From: Reticulascus tulasneorum
Taxonomy: Eukaryota; Ascomycota; Sordariomycetes; Glomerellales; Reticulascaceae
Direction of reading: 5' to 3'
NCBI GenBank assembly: GCA_001557505.1
Contig: LSAX01000001.1
Coordinates: forward strand, 558,001-622,000
Length of the DNA: 64,000 nt
A program made the translations under genes and the position numbers. This document shows, in pieces, positions 43,487 through 55,138 of this stretch. Numbering within the stretch: position 1 is the first letter of the stretch; the number at the start of each line of letters is the position of its first letter. The notes beneath the pieces are model-generated. The model did no database searches, was not told the origin of the DNA, and saw only the letters and a program-made list of their open reading frames with translations.

Positions 43487-44629
43487 TCAATGCCCCTTTG
43501 ATCTAAACTCTTGGTAAAGAGCCGCTTCCTCTTTTTTTTGCGGCCACAACACGCCAACTAGCCAATCCTGCAATGGCATAAACACGAGAATGACCCTGTT
43601 TAGCTTCCACCCGACTATAGGAACCATAGCACCAACGGCCGCATCAAGGATGAAGTGATTGGCCGTCGAAACGATGGTCAGGAGCATCATCGCTGGCCAA
43701 AGTGGGGCCACGATTCTCAAAAATCTATGCGGCGAGAAGCGACATATGCTCCACGCTAGAAACAAGGATGTCCCGAAATGGAGGCTCGGCATGGCGGCGA
43801 TGGTGAGCTGGAATCTGTTATGTGTCCAGGCTGTTCCGCCGCCGAAACCGCCGTGGAGAATGTCCTTGAAGCCATACTCCGAGGGCAGCATACGAGGTGG
43901 CATGCAGCGCCAGGCGGTGATGATCAAGAATGCAATACCATTGTCGACCGGGAGGGTGCGGCGGATGCGGCGGTAGGTCGTGGGCGGGAGAACCGTGTAG
44001 GTGTAGATGATGAAACAGACACCTAGACCGATGTGCGAGTAGTACACCTTTGCAAGGATGGGCATGAGCTGCGGTGCATTCTTAAGAATGTACTGCTGGA
44101 TCGGACGCTCGAAGGCTATGCCCAAGCGCTCCTCCAAGTGCAATACTTGCAGCGCATGAGATTGCGCGACCGCGAAGATGGCTTCATTCCCTGCGATCAA
44201 GCGCGCGGACAGAGCGCGCAGAAGCTGGTACACCCTGGAATCATGTCAGCCGGAGACGGACGCAACCAGCGACGTCGGGCAAAGAAGCGTGCTCACCAGT
44301 AGGTCAAGTTCCAGTACCAAATTTCAATGAGGAACGGGAATGTCCATAGAAATCTGGTAATAAGTTTATCGTCCGCGGGTTGCTTAGAGAAGAGATCGAT
44401 CGGCTCAGCTGCTTCTTCAAGGAGAGGGCTGTCACTGTCCGCATACGGCGAGGAGGTACCACTCTCTGTGGTATGTTCGCGGTTTCGGCGGCGGCGGTTG
44501 ATGAGCGAACCGATGGTGAATGCGGAAACAATGACTAACGATGTCAGTATGATGCAAAAGTCCAAGAAAAAGAAGATACACACAAGTAGGCTCCACGAAG
44601 TTCTTCACCGCATCCCACGTGGAGGCCAT
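43487..44629 (-). CDS. PAP2-superfamily integral membrane protein
   Basis: Three exons, 44584-44629, 44297-44534 and 43487-44234; 343 residues; phases 1 and 2 match. The first intron uses a GTGTGT donor with a CTGACATCGTTAG end; only this choice keeps frame. After one N-terminal hydrophobic stretch (FIVSAFTIGSLI) and an Arg-rich loop come several membrane helices. The phosphatase-like signatures MPSLHFGTS and NHFILDAAVG place it in the PAP2_3 group, which includes inositol-phosphorylceramide synthase and similar lipid phosphotransferases. The Arg of the first acid-phosphatase motif is not obvious. Likely a lipid-modifying enzyme of an internal membrane; substrate unknown. Confidence 0.82.
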
Positions 44630-45987
44630 GACGTCAAGGCAGTTAGAGACGATAAAGCGAGTGTTGATTACACAGAATTATGGAACATCACACCATGAGC
44701 AAGTGTTGTCGGCGTCTAGAACTTGAAATGTTGAAAGAAAGGAGAACGAGCCAGGTGGAAGGGAGGAGATAGCGAGGTGGAAGCATTGCAGCAAACAAAC
44801 GAACGACCAAGTTCGCACAGCAAGCCAGATGCCTGGAGGATCTACCCTCGTCATTTCGCCGCGGGCGGCGAAGGGAAGGCTGCGAAGTCCCGTAGTCGGT
44901 GCTCGGGCGAACCTGCAAACCGTCAAGGTATCTTCGAGGGTAACAGGATGCCAGCTGGCTAGAGATACATCATCCTCACACCCAAATTGCTGCTTGAGTT
45001 CATGTAACACTACGTCGTCAGCGGGGTCCAGTAAGAGAACTAGGGACACTATTTCACCGTTTCGATGGCCTATGAAGGCCTTGCTGAGGATCAGTTGCCG
45101 TCATGCTCACCAAATCCTATTCGATCCCAGCAATCCACTTATACGGGGGCGGCTATTCTGGAGCCTTGGCCAGGCAGAAGGAAGAAGCCAACCTAACTGA
45201 TAAGATGAAACGTACGGCATGTACATAAGCTGACTCCGCGGACTCCCATTTCGGGAACATCCTCGCGTGCCCTCGTAATACCCGCAGACGTGGTGCAAAC
45301 CAATGGTGACTGGACCCAAATTAGCAGAGTTTTTTTAACAACCGTTCCGAGCGTTCCGAACGTACGTGGAGGGGGTGTGACTCGGGCCACCTTGTACGAC
45401 ATCATACTGCGGAGTATTTATTATTTGATTTGAGTGCTTGTTTGGACTGTTTTTTGCAGAGTTCCGAGCTTTCCGTCAGCCAATAATTATGGGATGAAGT
45501 TAGGATTTACCACAGACGGCATGTGCCGTGGTTGCGAGAAGAAGCCGAGAATCCACACATATTCGTACCACATCACTGACTGCCGAGAAGCGACGCTAGT
45601 TAGATTGTGGCTTTCTGCCGTGGTAAAACAACCCTGCTGCAGTCCCAGGACAATCCCGCCTTGGATTGAAAGCTATAAATCACTCGTGCATTGCTGTTTG
45701 CTGGACGAGAATCCTTTTGTCGCTCGCACCCGGTTCGCACTGCGCGAGCGCTGCCAGAGGGCTGGCCGTCTCATTTTTTTGATTGGGTGCGGCTCTAGTA
45801 CTAAAACTTCTGGTGGGCAGTCGTGTCTTCTAGTTTCAGAGGATTTCTTCCAATACAGGTTTGTGCATTTGGGTTTCTCTCTATGGGATTAATCCCTCTT
45901 GCCCAGTTCCTCAGTGGCCATCCGTATCGTTCGAGGATCTCCACACCGTCCTGGACCGAACTGATGAGTACGGCATGGCTCTCTGTT
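44630..45987. other. Intergenic with a coding-like minus-strand stretch
   Basis: On the minus strand about 44678-45100 one frame reads as plausible protein (AFIGHRNGEIVSLVLLLDP, then LKQQFGCEDDVSLASWHPVT) but has no in-frame ATG, and I found no convincing upstream exon. It may be a relic or part of an unannotated gene. The plus-strand frames at 45434-45892 and 45823-46272 are not convincing; the second overlaps the regulator. Confidence 0.35.
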
Positions 45988-47865
45988 TTAGACGCAATCG
46001 AACCTAAAGTTCTCTACTCCGCCAGAGAGGGTCTGACTTTCTGCGAGAGAAACAAGCTTGGCGTATGGCTCGCCAGAGTCGGCCATCTGTCGCAATTGTC
46101 CCCGCATCCATGTTCGTTGGCTCTCCGGGATCGAGGGCACGGTGCGCCCGATGTGGAGAGGCCATATGAGCGAAAACCTTCCCGCTTGCGCAGCAGTGTT
46201 GCCTTTTGCATCGAGCTGCAGAGTCTGAGTAGATGCTCTCTTCTGCAAGCTGTCATATGGCCGCATCTTTGAGAAATCGTCGCCGGAGAGAAAGCCAACG
46301 CTTGCGCAGATATCATTCACCAACTCCCTGCTTATTGTTTCCGCGACAATACCGTCATCGTCTTGTTTATCCAATGCCGATGGATCCGATAACCAGGAGA
46401 GTGCCCTGAGGATTATTGATTGTGTGATGAGGCGAGAGACGCGATACAGATTCCACACGCGAGCGGTGTAAAAGTCCGGGTACTTGTGTTTGTGACTCGG
46501 AATGAATTCCGAGCCTGGGCAGGGTCTGAGGTTTGTGGCAGTTGCATACCGCCATGACGGAGGGATATCCCGTGCCCAGTCCGAAAGCTCGGAGTCCAAT
46601 TTCTTAGTTGCCTGGATAAGTTCGACAACATCAATCTCTTTTCCACACCATCTTGGTAAAGCAAGAAGGCTGCTTGCTTGAAACTGGAGTTGTGGGATTC
46701 TCATCGATTTTGAATGAAACCGATCCTCGACATTCTCATATGCAAATGTCATCTCGCTCAACTCGCTGATGATTGCTTCAACCGGCCGGCATGTCTGCAT
46801 GTGGCTCAAAACCTAACAGGCATACGTCAGAAGACTTGTCCAAGATACGGTAGGTTCGCCTTACAATATTTCTGCGGATGAAAAAGAACAGGTTGCGCGA
46901 CAAAGGTGTAGAGAGTCTGCCCTTGTCGCGAGCTCTAAGGAGAGCAACGGCTCCGTCAACATGCACACCCCACGCTTGAGGCGTTTCGGCAGGACATGTC
47001 ATTGTCTTCAAGACATGCGATCAGTATAAGCAAAAGTACAAGGGATGTCTGTGGTGAACCCCAGAGAATGATGTTTTGGAAGAGACCAACCTCGTAGCCG
47101 CAGATAAGGAGCACTGCGTACAGCGTCTGGTCGCTTCGAACCTCATACGGGTCCTGGATCGCTTTTCGGATCGCGTGCAGAGCCTTTGCATAGCGCTGCC
47201 TAGATATCTGAAGCCCAGTGGGTCCTAATTTTGTTGAAGAAGCATACGATATTGCCTGCGTCGCTAAACGTAACGGCGAGCCAGAGCCGCTCTGCGTGTA
47301 GAGAGTCGGGAGCTGCAGATGGAGATAGCGTGCGTGATCCGAGTCAGGTAGAGATTCTCTTGTGGTATGGTAGAAGTGACAAATGACGAGTTCCTCGAGA
47401 GATGGGAGTAACGACTGGCCAGGATGATGTAACAGGCGCACATAATTCCGACAACATGATGCTATCCGGATTCCGGGCTTTCCTGTGGACCAGGTCGGGT
47501 TAGCGGGGAACACACGGGCGGAGTTTCTTTTCTGACTTGACGACTGTTGAACTCTGCCTTGAGTCGATATATCCTCATGATGAAACAGCAGATCTAGTGG
47601 CTCTCGGTAGCCCAGGCATATCCTTTTCATTCTTAGGCAATGAGAACATTTGGGACGATTTTCGTCACACTGGATTTCAAGTCAGCTTACGAGCTCGCAA
47701 TTGTTCCAGGTTTGTGGCTTTCCGCCGCTGACCTTCACATGGAGTTTCCTTGCCAACAGAGGACATTGGTTAGTTGACGCTCTCGAGTAATGCAGTGGAG
47801 CAAGCTCGGAATACTAAATACCTGCAGTTGCCACACCCTCCGCTCGGTTTTCCACGGTATACCAT
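45988..47865 (-). CDS. Zn2Cys6 transcription factor
   Basis: Five exons on the minus strand: 47822-47865, 47733-47748 (16 bp), 47091-47669, 46865-47005 and 45988-46812; 534 residues. Joining the first three gives MVYRGKPSGGCGNC-RKLHVK-CDENRPKCSHC-LRMKRI-C, a perfect C-x2-C-x6-C-x6-C-x2-C-x6-C binuclear zinc cluster at residues 11-38. It is followed by the usual GYREPLDLLFHHE. The middle and C-terminal part carries the fungal-specific transcription factor region (ETPQAWGVHVDGAVALL). Intron 2 has a GTCAGC donor, weaker than usual, but its CTGAC branch and CAG end are good. It is divergent from acyltransferase C with a 638-bp shared promoter, so local control of that gene is likely; control of the PKS 20 kb away is only possible. 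Confidence 0.85.
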
Positions 47866-48503
47866 CGTTGAATGCGGGCTACGGTTACTCGCAGATAGAA
47901 CTCAGCGTGGTGTCTTACAAGTCCAATCCTGAGAGGCAGGCCTAGGAAAGCCGTACGAAATCAGCCCTGGCGATGAGATGAGATTGGGAGAAGGGTGTCC
48001 AAGCACCCCCACCCACCCTGGATAAACGAATAGAATGCCCATTACCCTTCAAAAGGGGCACTTTTCCTCCTTCGGTTAGAATGGTAGGGATTGAAGACCC
48101 CATTCTCAGCCAGCGTCGCCCCCTGAACTCCGAAATGATCAAAGGTCCACTTTTGCATCCACATGACGCTAACCGAATCGGGAGCTCTTCACGGCAGCCA
48201 ATCAGCGCGGTGCTTCGCACGTGACACTACCAAATTGGCGTTGCATGATCCCGTGTTAGAGAGTCTTGGCCAATCAGGGAAACAAAGTTTGCCAAAGGGA
48301 CCTCGATTGCAGATTACAAGATTGCACATGAGAGCAGGACTCAAGGGCGGAAGTCATGTCTGGGTTTGATAATGAAACCATAAATGAGGGCAGCGCCCCA
48401 ATTCCTCAACATGCGAACCCTCCCTCCTCCTTCATTCTCTCCCATCTCTGCTGCCTCTGCTTCAAATTCGTTTCTGCCACAAGGGTCTAGCTAGACACCA
48501 GAT
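47866..48503. promoter_or_regulatory. Shared divergent promoter of TF and acyltransferase C
   Basis: Contains TTCGGTTAG at 48071-48079 and its exact reverse complement CTAACCGAA at 48169-48177, spaced 89 bp. The half-site CGG is typical of Zn2Cys6 targets. A CT-rich leader precedes 48504. Confidence 0.4.
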
Positions 48504-50185
48504 ATGGCGCCTTCGAAAGACCTGCCCACATCTGGCAGCCTCGATAGCAAGGATGATCACAGCTTTGTCTCACCTCGGAGATATGGTCTCCCCGAGTCTT
48601 CGGCACTGCAGAAGTTGTCGCCTCTGGACATGAATATGCCGAGACTCTACGGCTCCCGCTGGATATTGTGCTTCCCTCTGCCCGCGGACGCCAACCACGT
48701 TAAAATGTGCGGTTTGGAGCCACTCTAGCCCGATGACTACCACTGTGACCTGACATCTGTTTCTTTCTTTTTAGATTCGAGAGTCTGAAAGAGGGCCTAG
48801 CGCACACCATCTCTGCTATTCCATGGATCGCAGGAATTGTGGTGAGTAGCCGACCAGTGCACAACATTCCAGTCGCACATTTTCCGTCTGGTCTCGTGAC
48901 TCTCTCTTAGCGGTTGATTGCTGATAACAGATTCATTCGACTGTAGATTCCTGAAAAAGGACCCGGTCGCGAGCATAACAAGATCCAGGTCGCAGACGGG
49001 CCAGGCGGCGTTGAGTTTCGGTGCGGCTGCAACTAGAACCCCGCGGTTTCTCCAACTAACACAGTTTTTCTTAGATGCAAAGATCTCACTGAGATCATGC
49101 CGTCTTACCTCGAACTTCAGAAACAGCACTTTCCACTATCCAAGTTGTCGACCAAGCAGTTGTCACCCCTCGAGGTCATGCCTCCACCGTCACCTCCTGT
49201 CATGGCAGCGCAAGCAAACTTTGTTAAGGGCGGACTTCTCCTGACAATTGCAGTCCATCACTCTGTCTGCGATGCCGTAGGTGTTGACAGCATCTTGGAA
49301 ACTTGGGCATTCAACACGGCAGCGGCCGGGAGCTCTGGCTCGGTTTCACAGCACGACCCGCAATTAAGTGACCGAAGCCCTCTAATGTCGGGCAGCCCCG
49401 GTGCTGCTTTGGTAGATTTCCCGGAGTATGTTTTGATGCCGACGCCGCCAGCAGCGAGTGCCGATGTGAATTCACACCAAATGGCAGAAACGCCATTTGA
49501 GTTGCCAACAATGACCTCTCACATTTTCTATTTCTCGCCCAAATCCCTCGCAGGTCTCAAGGACGCTACGGCGGCCTACTCCACCAATGACGCCGTCCTT
49601 GCCTTTCTCTGGAGGCACATGACAATTGCGCGGAACCCAGACAGCGTGTCCGCTCCCCACAACGGGGCCGACGGGGCCACCTCTGCTATGCTGTCTGCAG
49701 CAAACATTCGTGACCGGACAAGTCCACCAATGCCAGCAACATACCTTGGTAACGCTTCTGTAGCTCTCATCACGAAACGACTGCTCATCTCGACTCTCAC
49801 CGCTGAAACAGGGCTTCAGCAGGCTGCTACTGCGATCCGCGGCTCAATCAAAATGGGCAAGTTGCCAAGCCGCGTGGCGCTGACCATTGGGCTGATCAAC
49901 TCGCGACCTGACCCGACGGATTTCAAGTTTGCATACAACGGGTTCTTGGGTCCGGACCTCTCGGCCACATCGTGGGCGAAGCTTGGCGTATATGAGCGGC
50001 ACTGGGGTAATCTAGGAAGGCCAGACTCATTCCGAATTCCGGGAGAAGGAGCCGACGGCGTGGTAGCTGTGTTTCCTCAGCTCAATGATGGCGGACTAGA
50101 GGTTATGGCTGGATTAGAGAACGAGGCTATGGAAAGGCTGCTCGAGAACAAAGAGTTCTCATCGGCTGCGAAACTTTGGGCCTAG
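48504..50185 (+). CDS. BAHD-type acyltransferase C (PF02458 family)
   Basis: Four exons, 48504-48706, 48775-48841, 48947-49020 and 49075-50185; 484 residues, all phases consistent. Donors at introns 1 and 3 are GTGCGG, a repeated unusual choice, but acceptors and branch sites (CTGAC, CTAAC) are good. The catalytic HxxxD is H177-S-V-C-D181 in AVHHSVCDAVG. The region that normally holds DFGWG reads LGVYERHWGNLGRPDSF, so Gly-Trp spacing is changed. The N-terminal MPRLYGSRWILCFPLP resembles the first strand of trichothecene-acetyltransferase-like enzymes. It faces away from the Zn2Cys6 gene. Substrate unknown; may decorate the polyketide or act in a separate small pathway. Confidence 0.87.
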
Positions 50186-50550
50186 GAATCGTCACAATAG
50201 GACGCGGAATCCTCTCCATCGATATCACCGCGGCAACTAGTAGAGCCTCGGAATAGTTACCTACCATTATACACTCTGCGATAAAGCTCAAAATAGGACT
50301 TGGCAATATCCTGTAACCCGTTAAAGGGATCTCCGAATGTCCATGCATCCCAACTCTTCTCAGCAACTTAAATCGGTCCAGTCTAGGACTTTCCACACTA
50401 TTGCGCGGTAAATTATGGGCGCATTATTTTGACGACTTCTAGCTTTTATAGAACGTAGTAGTTGAGTCTATTATTATGGTTTTGGTATGATAGACTTACA
50501 TGGCTCTAGGTCAAATTTCCAGAAGTCCTGAAATCAAGTCATCAACGTCC
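50186..50550. other. Intergenic between convergent genes
   Basis: 3' regions only; nothing else seen. Confidence 0.5.
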
Positions 50551-53500
50551 CTATAGATTTCTGTTGATCACTTCGGCGTCTTCAAAGAACACTCTAACAC
50601 TCGGAACGATATCCCTCGCATCCGTTGCTCGTCGTTGCACGGTCATGTAGCCTCTCCAAGGCTCCAATGTTCGACGAACAATTCTGTCCATGTCCGCTCG
50701 CCATTGCTGTGTTCCATCCGCATTGCGAACAATATTATAAGTGAAGATGCCGTTGTCGTGCTGGTAAAGTTGGGTGCGGATGTTGCCTACAGGCATGGCA
50801 AGTATCCGAGCCAAGTGCCTTCGGAGCAAATTGTTCTGGTCTGGGTATCTCTCTGTGCCTGGGACTCTTTCTAGGGTTGGAAACCCGCCGTGTTGATGGG
50901 TCGCGTCAACGATCCCCTCCGGCGCGAAGAGCGCTACCTCAATCCACCGCCGACCGACAGGGTCAAACGGTTGCCCCTGTCGAGTTAGCTCAACTAGGCC
51001 GGGGTAGTTCTCCTGGGGGTTGCCGTCTGTCAAAAAGTCCAGGATCCTTAATTGGAATCTATCCGGTCTAGTGAAGTGCCGCTCCCACAAATGCGCCGTG
51101 TAAGCACCCCTATCAGTCATAACAAGGATTGCTGTGCATCCCCATACGGGTCCCGCACCGGTCACCACGGTTCCTCCAGGCCGATTAAATTCCTCGACAT
51201 CGTTTCGAAAGGTGACGTAGGTCGAGGATGGAATTCCTGCGCCGGCGGAGCCCTCCTCGTGATTCGAATCCTCGCCGTGATTCGAGCCCCACTGCCACAC
51301 TAGATTCTTGATCCTTTGCCACCATCCTTCCTCACCCTGAGGGAAATTTTCAGGGCTCGTGTAGTCTGCAGAATCTGTAATGAGAGTCTCGGGATCCCCG
51401 ATATTGTCGACGTCGGCCGGTCTTGTCTGAGCTCTCGTGCGTTCGAATAGGTCCCGATCAGATAAAGGGCAAACTTCGCCACCACAGTTATCAATTGAGC
51501 ACTGCGGTATGACGGCGTCTATCATCGGGATAGTATGTGGCGGCTGAGTGATTGGGTTGTCTGTGGAGAGGAGCCCAGCGATCAGGCCTGCCACGAGTAG
51601 AGCTTCAGAATGTCTACGTTAGCAGGGGCACGGATGGGGGTAAAACGCAGGGAAGATATTCTCACAGAGACCGCCCCTGATGCCCAAAATGCCGAAGAGT
51701 GAGAGCTAGATTGAGTCATCAGCCTCTAAGAACGCCGGTTTCTTGTAGATGCTTGAAACTTACAGCAGCATTTCCAACAACCCGGGCTACAGTAAAGGTA
51801 TTATCTAACACTGTATTCGCAACTCGATCCATTGTATTAAAGGCAGAACGCACTGTACTCGAGTTATTAAGAAAATCTCGTGGTGTTAGTGAGGTTCTTA
51901 CTCAAAGAATCTATATCTGAGTTTTCCCTGTCGATAATCTTTGCGATTGTCAGTCGTCTTCATTATCAGTCGTGCCGATCTAAGAAAGGCCGCCTTACTC
52001 TACTGTATCTATGCGCGGCGCCCTGCCTACGTCTGCAAAACATTCTGAGTCCGTCTGTTCAAATGGGTGTTTGTCAGTGAGTTTCAGGCTCATAGTATAA
52101 AAGAAAACTGGCTCAAGTAGAAGTGTCCTGCTCAGACATACCCCAGCGAATTCTCATGGCCAAGATAGCCGCCCTCGCAGCGCGGATCTGAGGAATAAGG
52201 CTCGAGGGGTCCCGGGTCTCAAGATCTGGCGGCGGATCGGTGCCTCCTTCGGCGAAGTACTGATCGATCAAGCCGTTCCACCTAGCAACGGCGGCATTCA
52301 GCTCTTCGAGCATATCCTCATAGGTGCTGAGTATATCTGCTACCTCAGGCCGGGTAGGCACGACGAAGTCCTTGTCCTCGTAGACCAGCATTCTGCTAGC
52401 GCCCCCGCAGGCTATGGAATCGTCTCCACCGCACGAGGTCAGGCAGTCGGCTTGGTTAGCTACTTGTAATGCGACGAGTGAGTCGGACCAGTAGCATTCG
52501 CTAGGGAGCCATTTGTTAACAAGAAACTCACCATGACGGTGAGTCTAGATCTACTCACATGCCGCGCTTGATTCCAAAAAACTTCCAGCTCGATCCAAGC
52601 TCAGCGCATTTCTCGACCGTCATCTCCAGCTCCGTGCTGCTGCCGTTAACTAGGATGTGAGTAGCTGTAGAATCAACCAAGCATTTTGGATCACTGAAAG
52701 CAGCCACGGATGAAACTATGGTCGGGACTGGTAACAAGAAACTAGTGTCCTCATAGATGTTGATCCGTTGACTGGCGCCACAAGAGTTGCTCAATAGTCC
52801 AGGACAAGGCAAGTTGCAATCGGCGGATGATACGTGTAAAGCAGTCGACGCTATCCTATCTCCCCAGTAGCATTCCCTAGTATTGAAAGTTAGGTACAGG
52901 GCTGAGAAGAAGTATATAGATACTTACTTGGAATTCTTGACGCCAACATATCGGAACCCTTTTCCAAGGCTTGTGCATTTGCTTATGGTCATATCGTTGG
53001 CGACCGAGGAACCCTTATCAAGAGCGCGGATATTGTTATTCCTATCTGTCCAGCAGCCTCTCGAAGTAAAACTGCCCTCGGATGGCTTCTCAAGTGGCGA
53101 GAATGCGGCTGGCGTCACATGGAGGGCTTTCGCAAAGCAAGCTTGGCTTCCCGCGTTACTCGCAGTGAGAACACCAATGCCACAGTCAGCATTTTGGGGA
53201 TGCGAAACTGATCCGCACTGGTTTGGACAGGCGAGGATTCCGGAAATACTACGGCCAGTCAAAATCTATGTTGTATATCTCCCTATTCCCGGATTGAAGT
53301 GGCACTAACAGCGATTGAATCGACGAACCAAGGAGCAGAGGTGGGACGCCGTCCCCAAGACAAGAGTATGAGATCTGTGCTGTTGCTGTCCCGTCTCCAG
53401 ACGACGAGGAAGAGAAAATAACGCTGGCACCATTTCCATATGCTTTATTTGACTCGAATTTTAAGGCGGCAATCCTTAAAGCAGTATCGTGGCTCTTTGC

Positions 53501-53611
53501 CTCGTTGCACCCATCTGCCAGGGTGGCGCAGCGAATAGTCTGCGCATACGACGGTCCAGATTGGATGAGTCCGGTCAGCGTAACTATGGTTTTCAGAACC
53601 GGGGGCTTCAT
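50551..53611 (-). CDS. WSC-domain membrane protein with unknown C-terminal domain
   Basis: Nine exons on the minus strand: 53310-53611, 52928-53248, 52559-52876, 52142-52500, 51999-52054, 51902-51938, 51764-51852, 51666-51705 and 50551-51602; 857 residues with all eight junctions in phase. A signal peptide is at 1-24. Two WSC-like carbohydrate-binding domains lie at about 165-250 (GCWTD to ECYWGD to CGASQRINIYED) and 273-355 (ECYWSD to CGGASRMLVYED). Next come a helical linker and a hydrophobic segment at about 492-519 (LSLFGILGIRGGLSLLVAGL). The last 340 residues contain VWGCTAILVMTDRGAYTAHL, a motif I associate with poorly characterised fungal proteins. The four small middle exons are the weakest part; if wrong, this is two genes, a WSC protein and a separate protein starting near 51,600-51,900. 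Probable wall or surface protein. Confidence 0.65.
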
Positions 53612-55138
53612 TGCTCGGTGCGAGTTGAACGGTCCGAATATTGAGGCTGGTGGTGGCTTTCCAACTTTGTAACTAAATGATATGGAAGCAACTTGGAGAT
53701 AGCCTGGGCGTTGAGTCAGCTTATATAGAGTTGCCGCCGACAAGTAAACCAAGTGTCACAGCACTAGAAGACGCTCAGATGCCAAGTCTTTCAGTCATCA
53801 TTACCCATGCTCCAGACTGCTTTGAAAGCCCACAGGCAGCGCATGCGAAGCATGGTGTATCAGAATTCTTAGCTGCCAAATTAAATACCACATTAATCCC
53901 CTGGGATTCAGTAGTATCTGTTTCAAATTTTGGTAGCCAATGTTCATATGGACTGCAGCTAAGGCAAGTGTCCGCGCAGGCCAACGACGTCCAAAGGGGA
54001 GAACGAGGAGATTCTTTTCACGGCACAGGCCTCTAGCTGTTGATGATATAATTCCACGACCAGCCGTTTAATTATATCATTAGCAGTGACTAAGCTCGGC
54101 AAATACGTCCAAGTGTTTTGGCTTACATTGGACGCCCGACTGGCGCCCGACTGGCACCCGCCCACCCGCCGTACATCCGCCGCGCCCGTTACCAAAAGAG
54201 CAAGATTGGTAAGGCAAAGACAAGATGAGCTGGGTAAAGAAAAGGGCATGCCGGCTAGCAAGTTCCGCTGAACTGGCCATGTCAGCATATACCTAGAAGC
54301 ATGAGGCCAATTACCTCTGATTGACTTGTGAATGTGCATGTTTAAACATCTTTCAGTGTCTCTTCGCCATCCATGGAAGTAGATGTATTCCGGATAGCAT
54401 TGGTCGAAGAGGCGGATAGCGATATGAACGAGCTGTCTCATAGCGCGCGTGTATGCACGACCGAGCTACCGCCAACGGCTAACAAAACCATATCCTGTGG
54501 TCAAATATCAGAACCCCTAGAGACTTGCTAACAGCTCCATCCATCGAACACTAGTATTGACCTAGGAGGGTACTCATACCTGCCAAGTTTCTATACTACC
54601 AACCGCATTTCTCCCTCGCGCCACTGCTACTTGACATACTGCAATCACTCTCATTGGCTCTGTGACTATTCAGGTTCCGCACGGAATCGTATTAGCACTC
54701 GGAAGACGACTCCGGGCCGAAGCTTACAAAGCTCCTATTTCAGGCAGTGTAACCCACTCGCCCCAAGACAAGCCCCTGAGATATGGTGCCTATCTTGGCA
54801 CGTTCTCTCGTACGACCTCGCTAGGGTTGGCGGTGGTTGCATCTGTGTGATTACTGGCGCTGCTCTGTTAAGAAACGTAGACTTCAGATAAGGCGGCAGT
54901 GGTGTTGACCATCATTACTTAACTACGCACTTACTGTCTAACTTTTATAAGGCGCAGTACGAAAGGCTCAAAGTTTGCGTGTTGGTACAAAGTAAGGGTA
55001 TCTATCCATAACGAATGCAAAGCATTTCTTAGTTTTGAGAATGAACGACATGTCGCCGTCGTTTAATCATCCATCATAAAAAAACCATCACCAACCACAA
55101 GGTATGCATGCTCCGTCATATATTATCATGCTCCCACA
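53612..55138. other. Intergenic
   Basis: A minus-strand frame of 160 codons (53959-54441) has no domain or composition signal. A small CG-rich tandem (GACTGGCGCCC / GACTGGCACCC) lies near 54131-54155. Nothing else. Confidence 0.4.

Noticed and set aside
45434..45892. Plus-strand frame of 152 codons
   Set aside because: No domain, no splice partners and irregular composition between the PAP2 and regulator genes.
47642..47690. RARKL read in the intron before CDENRPKC as the zinc-cluster basic stretch
   Set aside because: It would leave a frameshift and a TGA and would need a 21-bp intron; the 16-bp exon at 47733-47748 gives exact C-x6-C spacing instead.
53959..54441. Minus-strand frame of 160 codons
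   Set aside because: No recognisable motif, irregular composition, and the opposite strand is partly open too.
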